From contig NZ_CP036264.1 in NCBI RefSeq assembly GCF_008035925.1, positions 2,724,443 through 2,788,442 of the forward strand: a DNA stretch of 64,000 bases, in the 5' to 3' direction. The position numbers were made by a program, and so were the translations under genes. Positions within the stretch are counted from its first letter, which is position 1; each line of letters starts with the position of its first letter. The stretch comes from Stieleria maiorica. GTDB taxonomy: Bacteria > Planctomycetota > Planctomycetia > Pirellulales > Pirellulaceae. A model generated the notes under the pieces. The model was not told where the DNA came from, did not search any database, and saw nothing but the letters and a program-made list of their open reading frames with translations. Positions 1-8,018 of the stretch are shown here, in pieces.

Positions 1-29
1 CGGGCATTACTTAAAAGGGATGCAGCAAC

Positions 30-107
30 CGCTGGTGTCCAGGCTTTAGCCGCCCACTGTCGCTGCGAAGCAGCGACCGGGAATCGCCTAAAGGCTAGCC
101 ACCAACG
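30..107. repeat. Palindromic repeat family A, full copy
   Basis: This is a 78-nt cruciform-like element. Its outer arms at 30-52 and 85-107 are imperfect inverted repeats built on GGTGTCCAGGCTTTAGCC and CCTAAAGGCTAGCCACCA. Between them is a perfect 8-bp stem, GTCGCTGC (59-66) with GCAGCGAC (70-77), closed by a GAA loop. Related copies lie at 4004-4046, 8596-8672 and 9745-9793. It sits 41 bp beyond the stop codon of the first sulfatase gene. Confidence 0.8.
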
Positions 108-148
108 CTTATGCCCGTGCCATTGGTACCTGCCTCCTTTCCGCGGCA

Positions 149-1675
149 CTAGGGTGTCCGCGGTGCCGGCAGATGCGGAACGAACTTTGCGTCGGTGCGG
201 TGCAGCTCCTCGATCGCTTTTTCCCGCAGGGAGATCAGCAACGTTCGGTGCTCCGGCAGCAACGCGAGGTTGTTCAGTTCTTCCGGGTCCGCGTGCAGAT
301 CGTAGACCTCTTCCATCTCGCCTGCGACCATTGTGCGGATGTACTTGTATCGGCCGTCGCGCAGCAGCACGTACCAGGGGATGCCGCCGACTTCATACAT
401 TCCGGTTTCATCCGGCATTTGATCGGTGTCAGATCCGTATCGGCGTCCCGTGTGGGTCATCAGCATCGGTTGAATCCAGTCGTCGGTTTCTGGATCGGCC
501 AACAGCCGACTGATGTCACGCCCGTCGGTCCGCCAGGGCAGGTCAACGTTCGCGGCTTTGCAAAAGTGACGGACGAGGTCGGGGGCGTTGATCGGGTGCG
601 AGCAAACCTTTCCGGCGGGGATCTTTCCGGCGTGGGAAATGATCATGGGCGAAGCGATCGCGGCGTCGTAGGGCGCGACTTTGTTGTTCATGCCATGTTG
701 CCCGAGTGCGAAACCTTGATCGGCGGCATAGACGATCAGCGTGTTTTCCAATTGACCGGTTTCACGCAGGGTTTGAATCAAACGACCGACGCCTTCGTCG
801 ATCGCCATTTCGCATTCGTTGTATTGCTGGACCCAATCGTCGTATCCCTGCCCGGCGGTGTTGGTGTTGAAGTTGCTTTTCGCAACTTTTTTGCTGCGGC
901 GATACGGTTTGCCGTCGGGACCTTCTTGCCATGCGTTCAGATTGGCCAGGTAGGCAGGCTTGTTGGGCCAGGGGCCGAAGATATCCTCGGGAACGGGAGC
1001 AGTGTTGCCGGCCAGTTTTCCTTCGTGTCGGTCGGCGGGCGTGGTCGGTCCGTGGATGGCTCCGTAGCACAACCACAAATACCAGGGCTTGGTTTCGTCG
1101 CGGTTCTGGCCCTTGATGTAGTCGATCGCCCAGTTGGTGTAATTGTCCGTCGAGTACCCGTCGACTTTACGATCGACTCCGTTGAAGGTCATGATTTGAT
1201 CGTAGAAGTAGTTGCCGGCGTTTTCCGGGTGCCCGGGACGATTCCACACGATCTGGTGGTCCCAGTCTCGACCGTTGCCGGTGTCGATGCCCGTGTGCCA
1301 CTTGCCGATCTGAGCGGTGTGGTAGCCACTGTTGCGAAGTTCGGCGGGCCAGAAACGACATTGTTGTGGATCGTAGACGCTGGCAGGGTACTGGCCCTCC
1401 ATCCGCATCGTTTGGATGCCGTGTTGCAGACGGCCTGTCAGGAAGCTGGCGCGGGAGGGCATGCACCAGGCGCCGAAATAGGTGCGTTCGAATCGGATGC
1501 CCTGTCTGGCCAACGCGTCGATGTTGGGCGTGTGCACCCATTCGGGCGATTCGGGGTAACACGACAGCGTTTTGTAGTTCTGGTCGTCGGAGAAAATGAA
1601 CAGGATGTTCGGCCGATCCTCGGCAGCGACGCTGGACGCGAGGAGTAAGACGAGCCAGAGAGCGTGTTTGTTCAT
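149..1675 (-). CDS. Secreted formylglycine-dependent sulfatase
   Basis: This is a 508-residue sulfatase of the alkaline phosphatase superfamily that should hydrolyse sulfate esters outside the cytoplasm. A signal peptide (residues 1-18, cleavage after SVAA/near ED) is followed by the metal-binding strand NILFIFSDDQN with Asp30-Asp31. The sulfatase signature is C-M-P-S-R at 71-75, so Cys71 is the residue converted to formylglycine. The C-terminal part has GRYKYIRT and DLHADPEELNNL, typical of iduronate- or choline-sulfatase-like enzymes. Length is normal for the family. The gene is divergent from the next sulfatase, with 221 bp between the starts, so they may share a control region. Substrate cannot be told from sequence; algal sulfated polysaccharide is a guess from lifestyle. 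Confidence 0.93.
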   Translation of the reverse strand: MNKHALWLVLLLASSVAAEDRPNILFIFSDDQNYKTLSCYPESPEWVHTPNIDALARQGIRFERTYFGAWCMPSRASFLTGRLQHGIQTMRMEGQYPASVYDPQQCRFWPAELRNSGYHTAQIGKWHTGIDTGNGRDWDHQIVWNRPGHPENAGNYFYDQIMTFNGVDRKVDGYSTDNYTNWAIDYIKGQNRDETKPWYLWLCYGAIHGPTTPADRHEGKLAGNTAPVPEDIFGPWPNKPAYLANLNAWQEGPDGKPYRRSKKVAKSNFNTNTAGQGYDDWVQQYNECEMAIDEGVGRLIQTLRETGQLENTLIVYAADQGFALGQHGMNNKVAPYDAAIASPMIISHAGKIPAGKVCSHPINAPDLVRHFCKAANVDLPWRTDGRDISRLLADPETDDWIQPMLMTHTGRRYGSDTDQMPDETGMYEVGGIPWYVLLRDGRYKYIRTMVAGEMEEVYDLHADPEELNNLALLPEHRTLLISLREKAIEELHRTDAKFVPHLPAPRTP

Positions 1676-1896
1676 CGGTTGATCGTCACTCGGCTGTTTC
1701 CAACCGAGTCAGGTAACGGGGTGCGGCGGTCACGGCCGATTCGGTGAGCCCTCATTGAAGACGTTCCCCACGCGGACCGGAGATGCGACATTCTAGTCGG
1801 TTTCGGAAGCGAAAAGCGATTCGATGACCGCCACGCGGTCGATCGCTGGCAGGTTAAGATGGTAGCCACCGGAACATTCATCACCGAGGATCTTTC

Positions 1897-3636
1897 ATGC
1901 TACGATTTCGATTTGCAGCGATTTGCTTCGCAGCGGCGACGATTTGTCCGCACTCCACTGCTACGGCGGCCGATCGCGCCCCGTCAGAGCAGCCTCCGAA
2001 CATCATTTACATCATGTCCGACGACATGGGATACTCGGACATCGGATGTTACGGCAGCGAAATCGACACGCCGAACTTGAATGCCCTCGCCGACAAGGGG
2101 ATCCGCTACACCCAGTTCTACAACACCGCCCGCTGCTGCCCGACCCGGGCGAGTCTGTTGACGGGGCTGTACCCGCACCAGGCGGGGATCGGGCACATGA
2201 TGAACGACCGTGGCTATGACGGATACCGCGGCGACCTGAATCGAAACTGCGTCACGCTGGCCGAGGTGCTCAAGCCGGCCGGCTACCGCACCTACCTGTC
2301 GGGTAAATGGCACGTCACCAAACAGATCCGCCCCCAGAACGAAGCCGACAAACAGAACTGGCCGCGGCAACGCGGGTTCGACCGCTTTTATGGAACCATC
2401 CACGGCGCCGGCAGTTTTTTTGATCCCAACACGTTGACGCGAGACAACCAATACCTCTCGCCCGCGGACGACCCCGAATACGGGCCGGAGGATCAAACCA
2501 ACGGCACGTTCTACTACACCGATGCGATCGCCGATCACGCCGTTCGCTTCATCAACGAACACCATTTCGAAACCGGCGACCAACCGTTTTTTATGTACGT
2601 CAGTTTCACCGCGGCTCATTGGCCGATGCATGCGTTAGAAAAAGACATCGCAAAGTACAAAGGAAAATACGATGCCGGATACGACGCCGTTCGTGCAGCA
2701 CGTTACCAAAAGATGATCGACTTGGGCGTGATCGATCCGAACGCGACGACCAACTTTCCGGTCCCCGAAAACTCCAAAGAAGTCGAATTCTGGGAGTGGG
2801 AAAAACGCAACATGGAAGTCTACGCGGCGATGATCGACAACATGGACCAGGGCATTGGGCGAATCGTCGACGCACTCCGCGATACCGGACAATTCGAGAA
2901 CACGCTGATTTGTTTCTTTCAAGACAATGGCGGATGTGCGGAAAACTACGGGCGTGGGGGTAAAGGTGTGGATCGCGCCGAAGCAGCGACGCTGCCCACA
3001 TTGCCCGAGGACTACCTGCAGGGCGACATGCAACCCAAACAAACCCGCGATGGTTTCCCGGTTCGAACCGGCAAAGGCGTCATGGCCGGGCCGGCCGACA
3101 CCTACATCGGATACGGACGCGCCTGGGCCACCGTTTCCAACACCCCTTTTCGCGAGTACAAACACTGGGTGCACGAAGGTGGCATCTCGACGCCGTTGAT
3201 CGTCCATTGGCCCTCCAAGGTGACGCGTCACGGCGAGTTGGAACACACGCCCGGCCACCTGGTCGACTTGATGGCGACCGCCGTGGATGTCTCGGGGGCT
3301 GACTACCCGAGCGTGTTTCATGGCGGCAACCGGATCAAACCGATGGAAGGCAAAAGCCTGGTGCCGACTTTCGAAGGCAAACCGATCGAGCGCGAGGCGA
3401 TCTACTGGGAACACGAAGGCAATCGTGCGATCCGCGTCGGCGATTTCAAGTTGGTCGCCAAGGGGGCCAAGGGAAAGTGGGAACTGTACAACATCGCGGC
3501 CGATCGAAGCGAACAACACGATCTGGCCGACGAACAACCCGAGCGAGTCGAATCGCTGGCCGCCATATGGCAAGCCTATGCCGAGCGGGCCGACGTGCTG
3601 CCGCTGAACCCGAACAAGAATGGGAAGAAGAAGTAG
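1897..3636 (+). CDS. Secreted arylsulfatase-family sulfatase
   Basis: This is a 579-residue sulfatase. The signal peptide (about residues 1-25, ending TATAA) is followed by NIIYIMSDDMGYSDIGCYG with the metal-binding Asp42-Asp43. The modification motif is C-C-P-T-R at 80-84, so Cys80 should become formylglycine; Thr replaces the more common Ser, which the family allows. GYRTYLSGKWHV carries the conserved active-site Lys and His, and CFFQDNGGC contains the second metal-binding Asp-Asn pair. The C-terminal GDFKLVAKGAKGKWELYN is typical of the arylsulfatase A/atsA group. It is divergent from the first sulfatase and only distantly similar to it, so this is not a recent tandem duplication. Confidence 0.93.
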   Translation: MLRFRFAAICFAAATICPHSTATAADRAPSEQPPNIIYIMSDDMGYSDIGCYGSEIDTPNLNALADKGIRYTQFYNTARCCPTRASLLTGLYPHQAGIGHMMNDRGYDGYRGDLNRNCVTLAEVLKPAGYRTYLSGKWHVTKQIRPQNEADKQNWPRQRGFDRFYGTIHGAGSFFDPNTLTRDNQYLSPADDPEYGPEDQTNGTFYYTDAIADHAVRFINEHHFETGDQPFFMYVSFTAAHWPMHALEKDIAKYKGKYDAGYDAVRAARYQKMIDLGVIDPNATTNFPVPENSKEVEFWEWEKRNMEVYAAMIDNMDQGIGRIVDALRDTGQFENTLICFFQDNGGCAENYGRGGKGVDRAEAATLPTLPEDYLQGDMQPKQTRDGFPVRTGKGVMAGPADTYIGYGRAWATVSNTPFREYKHWVHEGGISTPLIVHWPSKVTRHGELEHTPGHLVDLMATAVDVSGADYPSVFHGGNRIKPMEGKSLVPTFEGKPIEREAIYWEHEGNRAIRVGDFKLVAKGAKGKWELYNIAADRSEQHDLADEQPERVESLAAIWQAYAERADVLPLNPNKNGKKK

Positions 3637-3755
3637 GCGAGGCCGCCCACGGTCGCTGCTTGAGACGTCGATTGTTTTACTGAGCGATTTTTGGGTTAGT
3701 ACCGCTCAGTGGTGATCATCGATCTTCTTTGTTAGCCCAGAACGTTGTTTCACGA

Positions 3756-3779
3756 TGCTGCGGAATGAATTCCGCAGCA
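3756..3779. repeat. Perfect 10-bp palindrome, terminator-like
   Basis: TGCTGCGGAA (3756-3765) and TTCCGCAGCA (3770-3779) are perfect inverted repeats with a 4-nt loop TGAA. It lies about 120 bp after the sulfatase stop codon. There is no U-tract, so it may be a dispersed palindrome rather than an intrinsic terminator. Confidence 0.6.
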
Positions 3780-3804
3780 CTTGCCCAAAGGGCATACACA
3801 TCCA

Positions 3805-3912
3805 TAGCCTGGGGTCAGGGAACGAGCGCAGCGAAGTGACCGCAACCCCAGGAAAGTGGACCTGGGTTTACGCCCGGATTCGCTGGGGCTCATCCGGTCT
3901 TACCCCAGGCTA
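3805..3912. repeat. Repeat element bounded by 11-bp inverted repeats
   Basis: TAGCCTGGGGT at 3805-3815 is exactly inverted at 3902-3912 (ACCCCAGGCTA). The 108-bp interior has further short pairings, such as AACCCCAGG and CCTGGGTT. A related short string, CCTGGGGCGATGCCCCAGG, occurs at 39257-39275. It looks like a dispersed structured repeat with no coding content. Confidence 0.6.
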
Positions 3913-4003
3913 AGTTGTAGATCGCCGTTGGCGAACCGAGCGGAGTGATCTTTGATGACGCACGGAACAAAAGTAACTGAACCCATCAGTAATACAATCG
4001 ACG

Positions 4004-4046
4004 CCCCTCGCAGCGAGGGGAATCGCCTAAAGGCTAGACACCAACG
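4004..4046. repeat. Repeat family A, half copy overlapping a gene end
   Basis: A hairpin CCCCTCGC (4004-4011) / GCGAGGGG (4013-4020) is followed by the right arm of family A (4024-4046). The left outer arm is missing. Read on the minus strand, this arm supplies the last codons (V-G-V) and the TAG stop (4034-4036) of the sigma factor gene. Confidence 0.75.
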
Positions 4047-4936
4047 TGCGCCCGAAAAAAGCCGATGGTGGATTGCACCAACCGGTCGCGGGCGGCAGCG
4101 TTTTCACCGGCTGCCGAACCGGGACGGAGTTCCTCCAGATTGGCTCGACAAAACGAACACCCGAGCGTCTGGACGTGAAAATCCACGTAGCTGGCCCAGG
4201 CGTCCGGCAGAATCCCCAGGGTGTACTTGCCCAGCGTGCTGCGTTTGGGGCAACTGGGGCGTTCCGCTTCCCAGACGCGACTTAACAAACCGTCGGCCAG
4301 CAAAGCATCATCGGGCCAGTTGCCGGCACGCTCCGCCGATCGTCTCAGTTCGTCACGCAGTCGTCCGATCAGTCGACGTTTCACCACGGCAACTTCGTTT
4401 TCACTGATCTCCATCACCGCGGCGAGTTCTTGATTGCGTCGCCGGGCGAAAAACAGTCCTTCGGCGATTTCCAGCTCTTTAAACCGCTCGCCCGACTGCA
4501 AGTCATCGGCGAGACGACGGATCGCGGCGGCCAGCGCCACGGTGGTGGCTTGGTTCTGTTCATCACGTCGGACGTACCAACTGACACTCGGCTCGGTCGA
4601 CTCCGCGGTGGCAAGTGCGTCGATCACGCTTTCTCCGCCGAAGTGACACACGGGCAACGGCTGCGCGATGCCGCTGCGACGGTAATGATCGATGATGCGG
4701 TACCGCAGGATTTGAAACAGAAAGGATTCTAGTTCGCCGTCGCCGCGATAGTTTTCCCGCGCATCCAAGAACGAGACGAACGTTTCTTGGACCAAGTCCT
4801 CGGCGGTGGCCAAAGAATCGACACGATGGAGCGCAAATGCGATCAAGCGACGCTGGAATCGGTCTACGAATTGCCGCCACCCGTCTTGGTCGCCGGTTTC
4901 AATCAATTGCAGAAGATGCGCGTCAGCTTCGTTCAC
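4034..4936 (-). CDS. ECF-type RNA polymerase sigma factor with zinc-motif tail
   Basis: This 300-residue sigma-70 family factor should direct RNA polymerase to a small regulon. Region 2 spans about 15-90 (DLVQETF at 47-53, FLFQILRYRIIDHYRR) and region 4 about 160-200, with a helix-turn-helix in NQELAAVMEISENEVAVVKRR. A C-terminal extension (about 205-300) carries Cys229, His254, Cys260 and Cys263; the H-x5-C-x2-C arrangement resembles a zinc anti-sigma motif. I chose the GTG at 4936 because AGGA stands 7 nt upstream and overlaps the stop of the previous gene. An upstream in-frame start at 5056 would overlap that gene by 112 bp. It is the last gene of the kinase operon, so the kinase may control it. 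The final codons come from repeat family A. Confidence 0.88.
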   Translation of the reverse strand: MNEADAHLLQLIETGDQDGWRQFVDRFQRRLIAFALHRVDSLATAEDLVQETFVSFLDARENYRGDGELESFLFQILRYRIIDHYRRSGIAQPLPVCHFGGESVIDALATAESTEPSVSWYVRRDEQNQATTVALAAAIRRLADDLQSGERFKELEIAEGLFFARRRNQELAAVMEISENEVAVVKRRLIGRLRDELRRSAERAGNWPDDALLADGLLSRVWEAERPSCPKRSTLGKYTLGILPDAWASYVDFHVQTLGCSFCRANLEELRPGSAAGENAAARDRLVQSTIGFFRAHVGV

Positions 4937-4944
4937 GGGGCGTC

Positions 4945-6300
4945 CTATCCGAGAAACATGGCAACAATCAGACCTCCCATCACGACCACGCCTGCCAATC
5001 CTAGCATGACCTGGCTTCGATAGTAGCCTTCCGTCACCCAGTTCAGCCCCAGGCATAACACGATGGTCGCGAGGACCAGCACAACCACTCCAAAAATTTG
5101 CAACAGACGTCCGATTTGGGAACGTTCAAACGCTTCGGCCGCGGTCGTGCGTGCAACATCGACTTGTTGTGCATCGGGCACTTCGACCAGAACGGCTTCT
5201 CGCCACACGTCGCCGTAAGAACGGGACAGTCGCTGGGCGAATCGATCGACGACATGCCGGTCGTCAATGATCGCGTACGATTTTCCGCGGAACGAAAACG
5301 CTGCTTGCCGGACCGCATCCTCCAAGGCGGCTTTGCGGGCCTGACCCTCGGTCGATTGAAATTCGCCGGAGTACCCGACAACGAATTTGCGTTGTGGATA
5401 CCGGGACACAAATTGGTCGAACGATTCGACCCAAGGTTTCTCGGTCACAAAAGCCTGGAAGGAGGCTTGGCGACCGCCCATCGTGGCGGTACAGGTGAGC
5501 AGTCGGCTTTGCAGCTGGTCTTGTTGATCCCAAGGTGCCTGCATCAAAGTCGACTTGGAGACAGAGAAATGAATCGCAAGCTCGTTTTCGATCGGTTTGG
5601 TTGGTGCGTTGCCCGGACGTGTTCCGACGCCGATCGCGGAGAACTGCGTCCCCAGACGTGAGATCGCAGCCGGAAGCAAGGAGTCAAGATCGGGGCCATC
5701 GGCGGAAACGACGACCTTGTCGGGATCAACAACGTCGTTGCTGTCGTTTTGGTCGTCACGAAGCAGCACTCGGTTTTCGGCGAGTTTCTCTTTCAGGCCG
5801 GATAGCAATGCATCGATCGCGGAAGCATCACTCGGATACACGTTTGCCGTAAAAGTCGCCGTGTCCGTCGCTCGCCACGTTCCGGCCGGCTGTTGTTGGG
5901 AGGATGTGTTTGGCTGAAGTGAATCCTCGTCGGACGTCTGATCAACCGGTTTCAGGACCGGCGGCGGTACCGGACGCTGAGGCGGCGATGGAGCCGCGGA
6001 GGCCGATTCCCCGGTGGGAATGGACGGAACATCGACGCTGGTCGAATCGAGCGGTCGATCGGGTACTCGGGTTCCCGCAGCGTGCTGGTCGGCCCAGACA
6101 TGGTGCTCGGACGAGGCGACTCGCACGCTGTACGTGGCAGCCAGTAGGAACAACGGCACGATGATCAACAAAAACAAGCCCGCCACGATCGCAGCGACAC
6201 GGCCGGCAGTCGATTTTGCACTGACCGCCGAAACGATCACGACGACCAAGATGCCAAGGTAGATCCCGAGGACGATCAGTAAGAAAAAGCTGACAAACAT
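4945..6300 (-). CDS. Four-helix membrane protein of the kinase operon
   Basis: I do not recognise this 451-residue protein. Two hydrophobic helices lie at the N-terminus (about 3-25 and 37-58) and two at the C-terminus (about 400-422 and 429-450). Between them is a Pro/Ser-rich linker (about 85-140) and a roughly 250-residue soluble domain with alternating strands and helices. Its ATG overlaps the stop of the kinase gene as TAATG, so the two are probably translationally coupled. The sigma factor gene starts 8 nt after its stop. The position between a kinase and a sigma factor suggests a sensor, or an anchor that relays the signal, but this is inference only. Confidence 0.8.
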   Translation of the reverse strand: MFVSFFLLIVLGIYLGILVVVIVSAVSAKSTAGRVAAIVAGLFLLIIVPLFLLAATYSVRVASSEHHVWADQHAAGTRVPDRPLDSTSVDVPSIPTGESASAAPSPPQRPVPPPVLKPVDQTSDEDSLQPNTSSQQQPAGTWRATDTATFTANVYPSDASAIDALLSGLKEKLAENRVLLRDDQNDSNDVVDPDKVVVSADGPDLDSLLPAAISRLGTQFSAIGVGTRPGNAPTKPIENELAIHFSVSKSTLMQAPWDQQDQLQSRLLTCTATMGGRQASFQAFVTEKPWVESFDQFVSRYPQRKFVVGYSGEFQSTEGQARKAALEDAVRQAAFSFRGKSYAIIDDRHVVDRFAQRLSRSYGDVWREAVLVEVPDAQQVDVARTTAAEAFERSQIGRLLQIFGVVVLVLATIVLCLGLNWVTEGYYRSQVMLGLAGVVVMGGLIVAMFLG

Positions 6301-8009
6301 TAGGAAACGTGCTCCTCGATCGATGCTTCAGCGTGAAAGAAATTTGTCAATGCGCTGTTGGGCCGCGAACGGTCATCGCCAGGTCGACGGGCTGGGGTCG
6401 TCTTGTGCCGCGATGCGTCGCCTCGGTCCCACGGCGTGTCATTCGGCTCTTGCCAAAGCGACGTCAACTGAACCGTGATCGCGCCAGCCATCGTTGCGGC
6501 CATCGACAGGATCACATAGTCCAGTCGAAAGACGTTCAGTCCCAGCGCGACCCCATAGAGCCCTGCCGCAACACCGCTGACCGCCCCTGCAATCAGTGTT
6601 CGTCCGACTCGGATTCGCTGTGGTCGTTGCGGATCGGCGAAACACCGCCAGTCCATCAGTAGGGTCGCGGTCAGACCGCCGGCCCAGCATCCGGCAAGTG
6701 CATCTTCAAACGGAATTCGATTGAACACATAGTGAAGCAAGCCGTAGATCAACGCCCAAACCCCGAGCAGCCAAACCCGCGTGGCCAGAGGGGTAAACCA
6801 GCGCGGCACTGGCGGCTGGGAAAAAATAATCGTCATCGCCAACAGCATCGAAATTAGCCAGATCCAAACCGGCATCAATACCAGCGCGATCGCATCAAGA
6901 TCGCCGGCGACCTCGAGAGAGACGACAAAAGCCAGCGCCCCCAGAAGGATCGTGGACACGAACGACAGAGCCACACGGGTCAGATACCGTGCGTCAGCCA
7001 TCCGCCGTAATCGCGCATCGACCACTGGATGCGTGTCGCGTCCGCGTGACGGTGTTTCCGATTCGGCGGTGTCGCTGGTGGCGTGACGTGCTCCGACGGT
7101 GTCGGCCAAGTCTTCGATCCCCAGCGATTCAATCTTTGATGGTGCTGGGTTCGTCGGGGACGTGTTCTTTTTCCCGATCAACGACAAACTGGCAGGGATC
7201 GAATCGTCGATCACCCTTGTCGATTCACAGCCCAGCGCATCAGCCATCTCCCGGGCCGACTGGTAACGTTTTGCCGGGTCACGTTCCATCGCCTTGCGGA
7301 CCACGCCGGCAAACGGTTCTTGCAACGCGCCGACGTCGACTTCACCGCTGAGATGTTTCATCAAGATCTCGCCGACACTTTCGCCGTCAAAGGGCGGTTT
7401 GCCGGTCAGCATTTCATACAACATCACGCCCAGGGCATACAGATCGACGGTTTTGTCGTATCGCCCCATGCTGATCTCCGGGGCCATGTAGTGCACGCTT
7501 CCCACGGTCATCGTATGCCCGCTGGCATGACTGACGGTGATCACTTTGCTCAAACTGTAATCGCCGATTTTGACGACACCGTCTTCGAAGAAAATGTTGT
7601 GCGGCTTCAAGTCGCGGTGGACGATTCCGGCGGTGTGCAAGTAGTCGATTCCCCTGGCAAGCTCGCGGACGAAGAACATCGCCTGCGCCGGATCGATTCC
7701 CTGGGGTGACGCATCCAAGATCTCTCGCAAGGAAGCGCCGGAAACATACTCCATGATCACCCAGGGTGTTCCGTCGTCGCCTTGTTTGACATCAAAGATC
7801 ATCACCAGATGCGGTGACTTTAAATTCATGCAGTGGCCGATGCCGCGCAGTTCGATGTCCTCGTAGTTTTGCACCGCTTTGAGCGCGACTTCGCGGCCCG
7901 CATCACTGGTCGCAAAGTAGACTTCACCGAATCCGCCGCGTCCGAGCGCGTGCTGGATCGTGTAACCCTCCAGCGGACGATCGCCTTGTTGGTAGTGAAA
8001 CGCTGGCAT
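6300..8009 (-). CDS. Membrane-anchored Ser/Thr protein kinase (PknB type)
   Basis: This 569-residue protein has a Hanks-type kinase domain at about 15-262. Seen motifs are the Gly-rich loop GRGGFGEV (23-30), catalytic Lys44, the HRDLKPHN catalytic loop (131-138, Asp133) and APE at 176-178. The metal-binding DFG is changed to D-Y-S (Asp150 kept), which should still bind magnesium. The HRD arginine marks an enzyme regulated through its activation loop. A polar linker (about 263-335) leads to about six hydrophobic helices (about 340-510) and a short basic tail. The kinase domain is therefore cytoplasmic. The start ATG lies 9 bp after the FHA-like gene, which is usually a partner of such kinases. 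A kinase with a C-terminal polytopic domain is common in planctomycetes. Confidence 0.93.
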   Translation of the reverse strand: MPAFHYQQGDRPLEGYTIQHALGRGGFGEVYFATSDAGREVALKAVQNYEDIELRGIGHCMNLKSPHLVMIFDVKQGDDGTPWVIMEYVSGASLREILDASPQGIDPAQAMFFVRELARGIDYLHTAGIVHRDLKPHNIFFEDGVVKIGDYSLSKVITVSHASGHTMTVGSVHYMAPEISMGRYDKTVDLYALGVMLYEMLTGKPPFDGESVGEILMKHLSGEVDVGALQEPFAGVVRKAMERDPAKRYQSAREMADALGCESTRVIDDSIPASLSLIGKKNTSPTNPAPSKIESLGIEDLADTVGARHATSDTAESETPSRGRDTHPVVDARLRRMADARYLTRVALSFVSTILLGALAFVVSLEVAGDLDAIALVLMPVWIWLISMLLAMTIIFSQPPVPRWFTPLATRVWLLGVWALIYGLLHYVFNRIPFEDALAGCWAGGLTATLLMDWRCFADPQRPQRIRVGRTLIAGAVSGVAAGLYGVALGLNVFRLDYVILSMAATMAGAITVQLTSLWQEPNDTPWDRGDASRHKTTPARRPGDDRSRPNSALTNFFHAEASIEEHVS

Positions 8010-8018
8010 GCCGCGACC

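Larger units (their letters stand above)
3637..4033. other. Repeat-filled gap between convergent genes
   Basis: The 397 bp between the sulfatase and the sigma factor gene holds no convincing gene. It contains three different repeat elements in a row: a short perfect palindrome (3756-3779), an element bounded by 11-bp inverted repeats (3805-3912) and a half copy of family A (4004-4046), which runs into the sigma factor gene. Confidence 0.7.

Noticed and set aside
173-1648. Long open frame on the plus strand opposite the first sulfatase
   Set aside because: It is an antisense shadow of a well-supported sulfatase; the translation lacks known motifs and shows biased Val/Gly/Asp use from the opposite codons.
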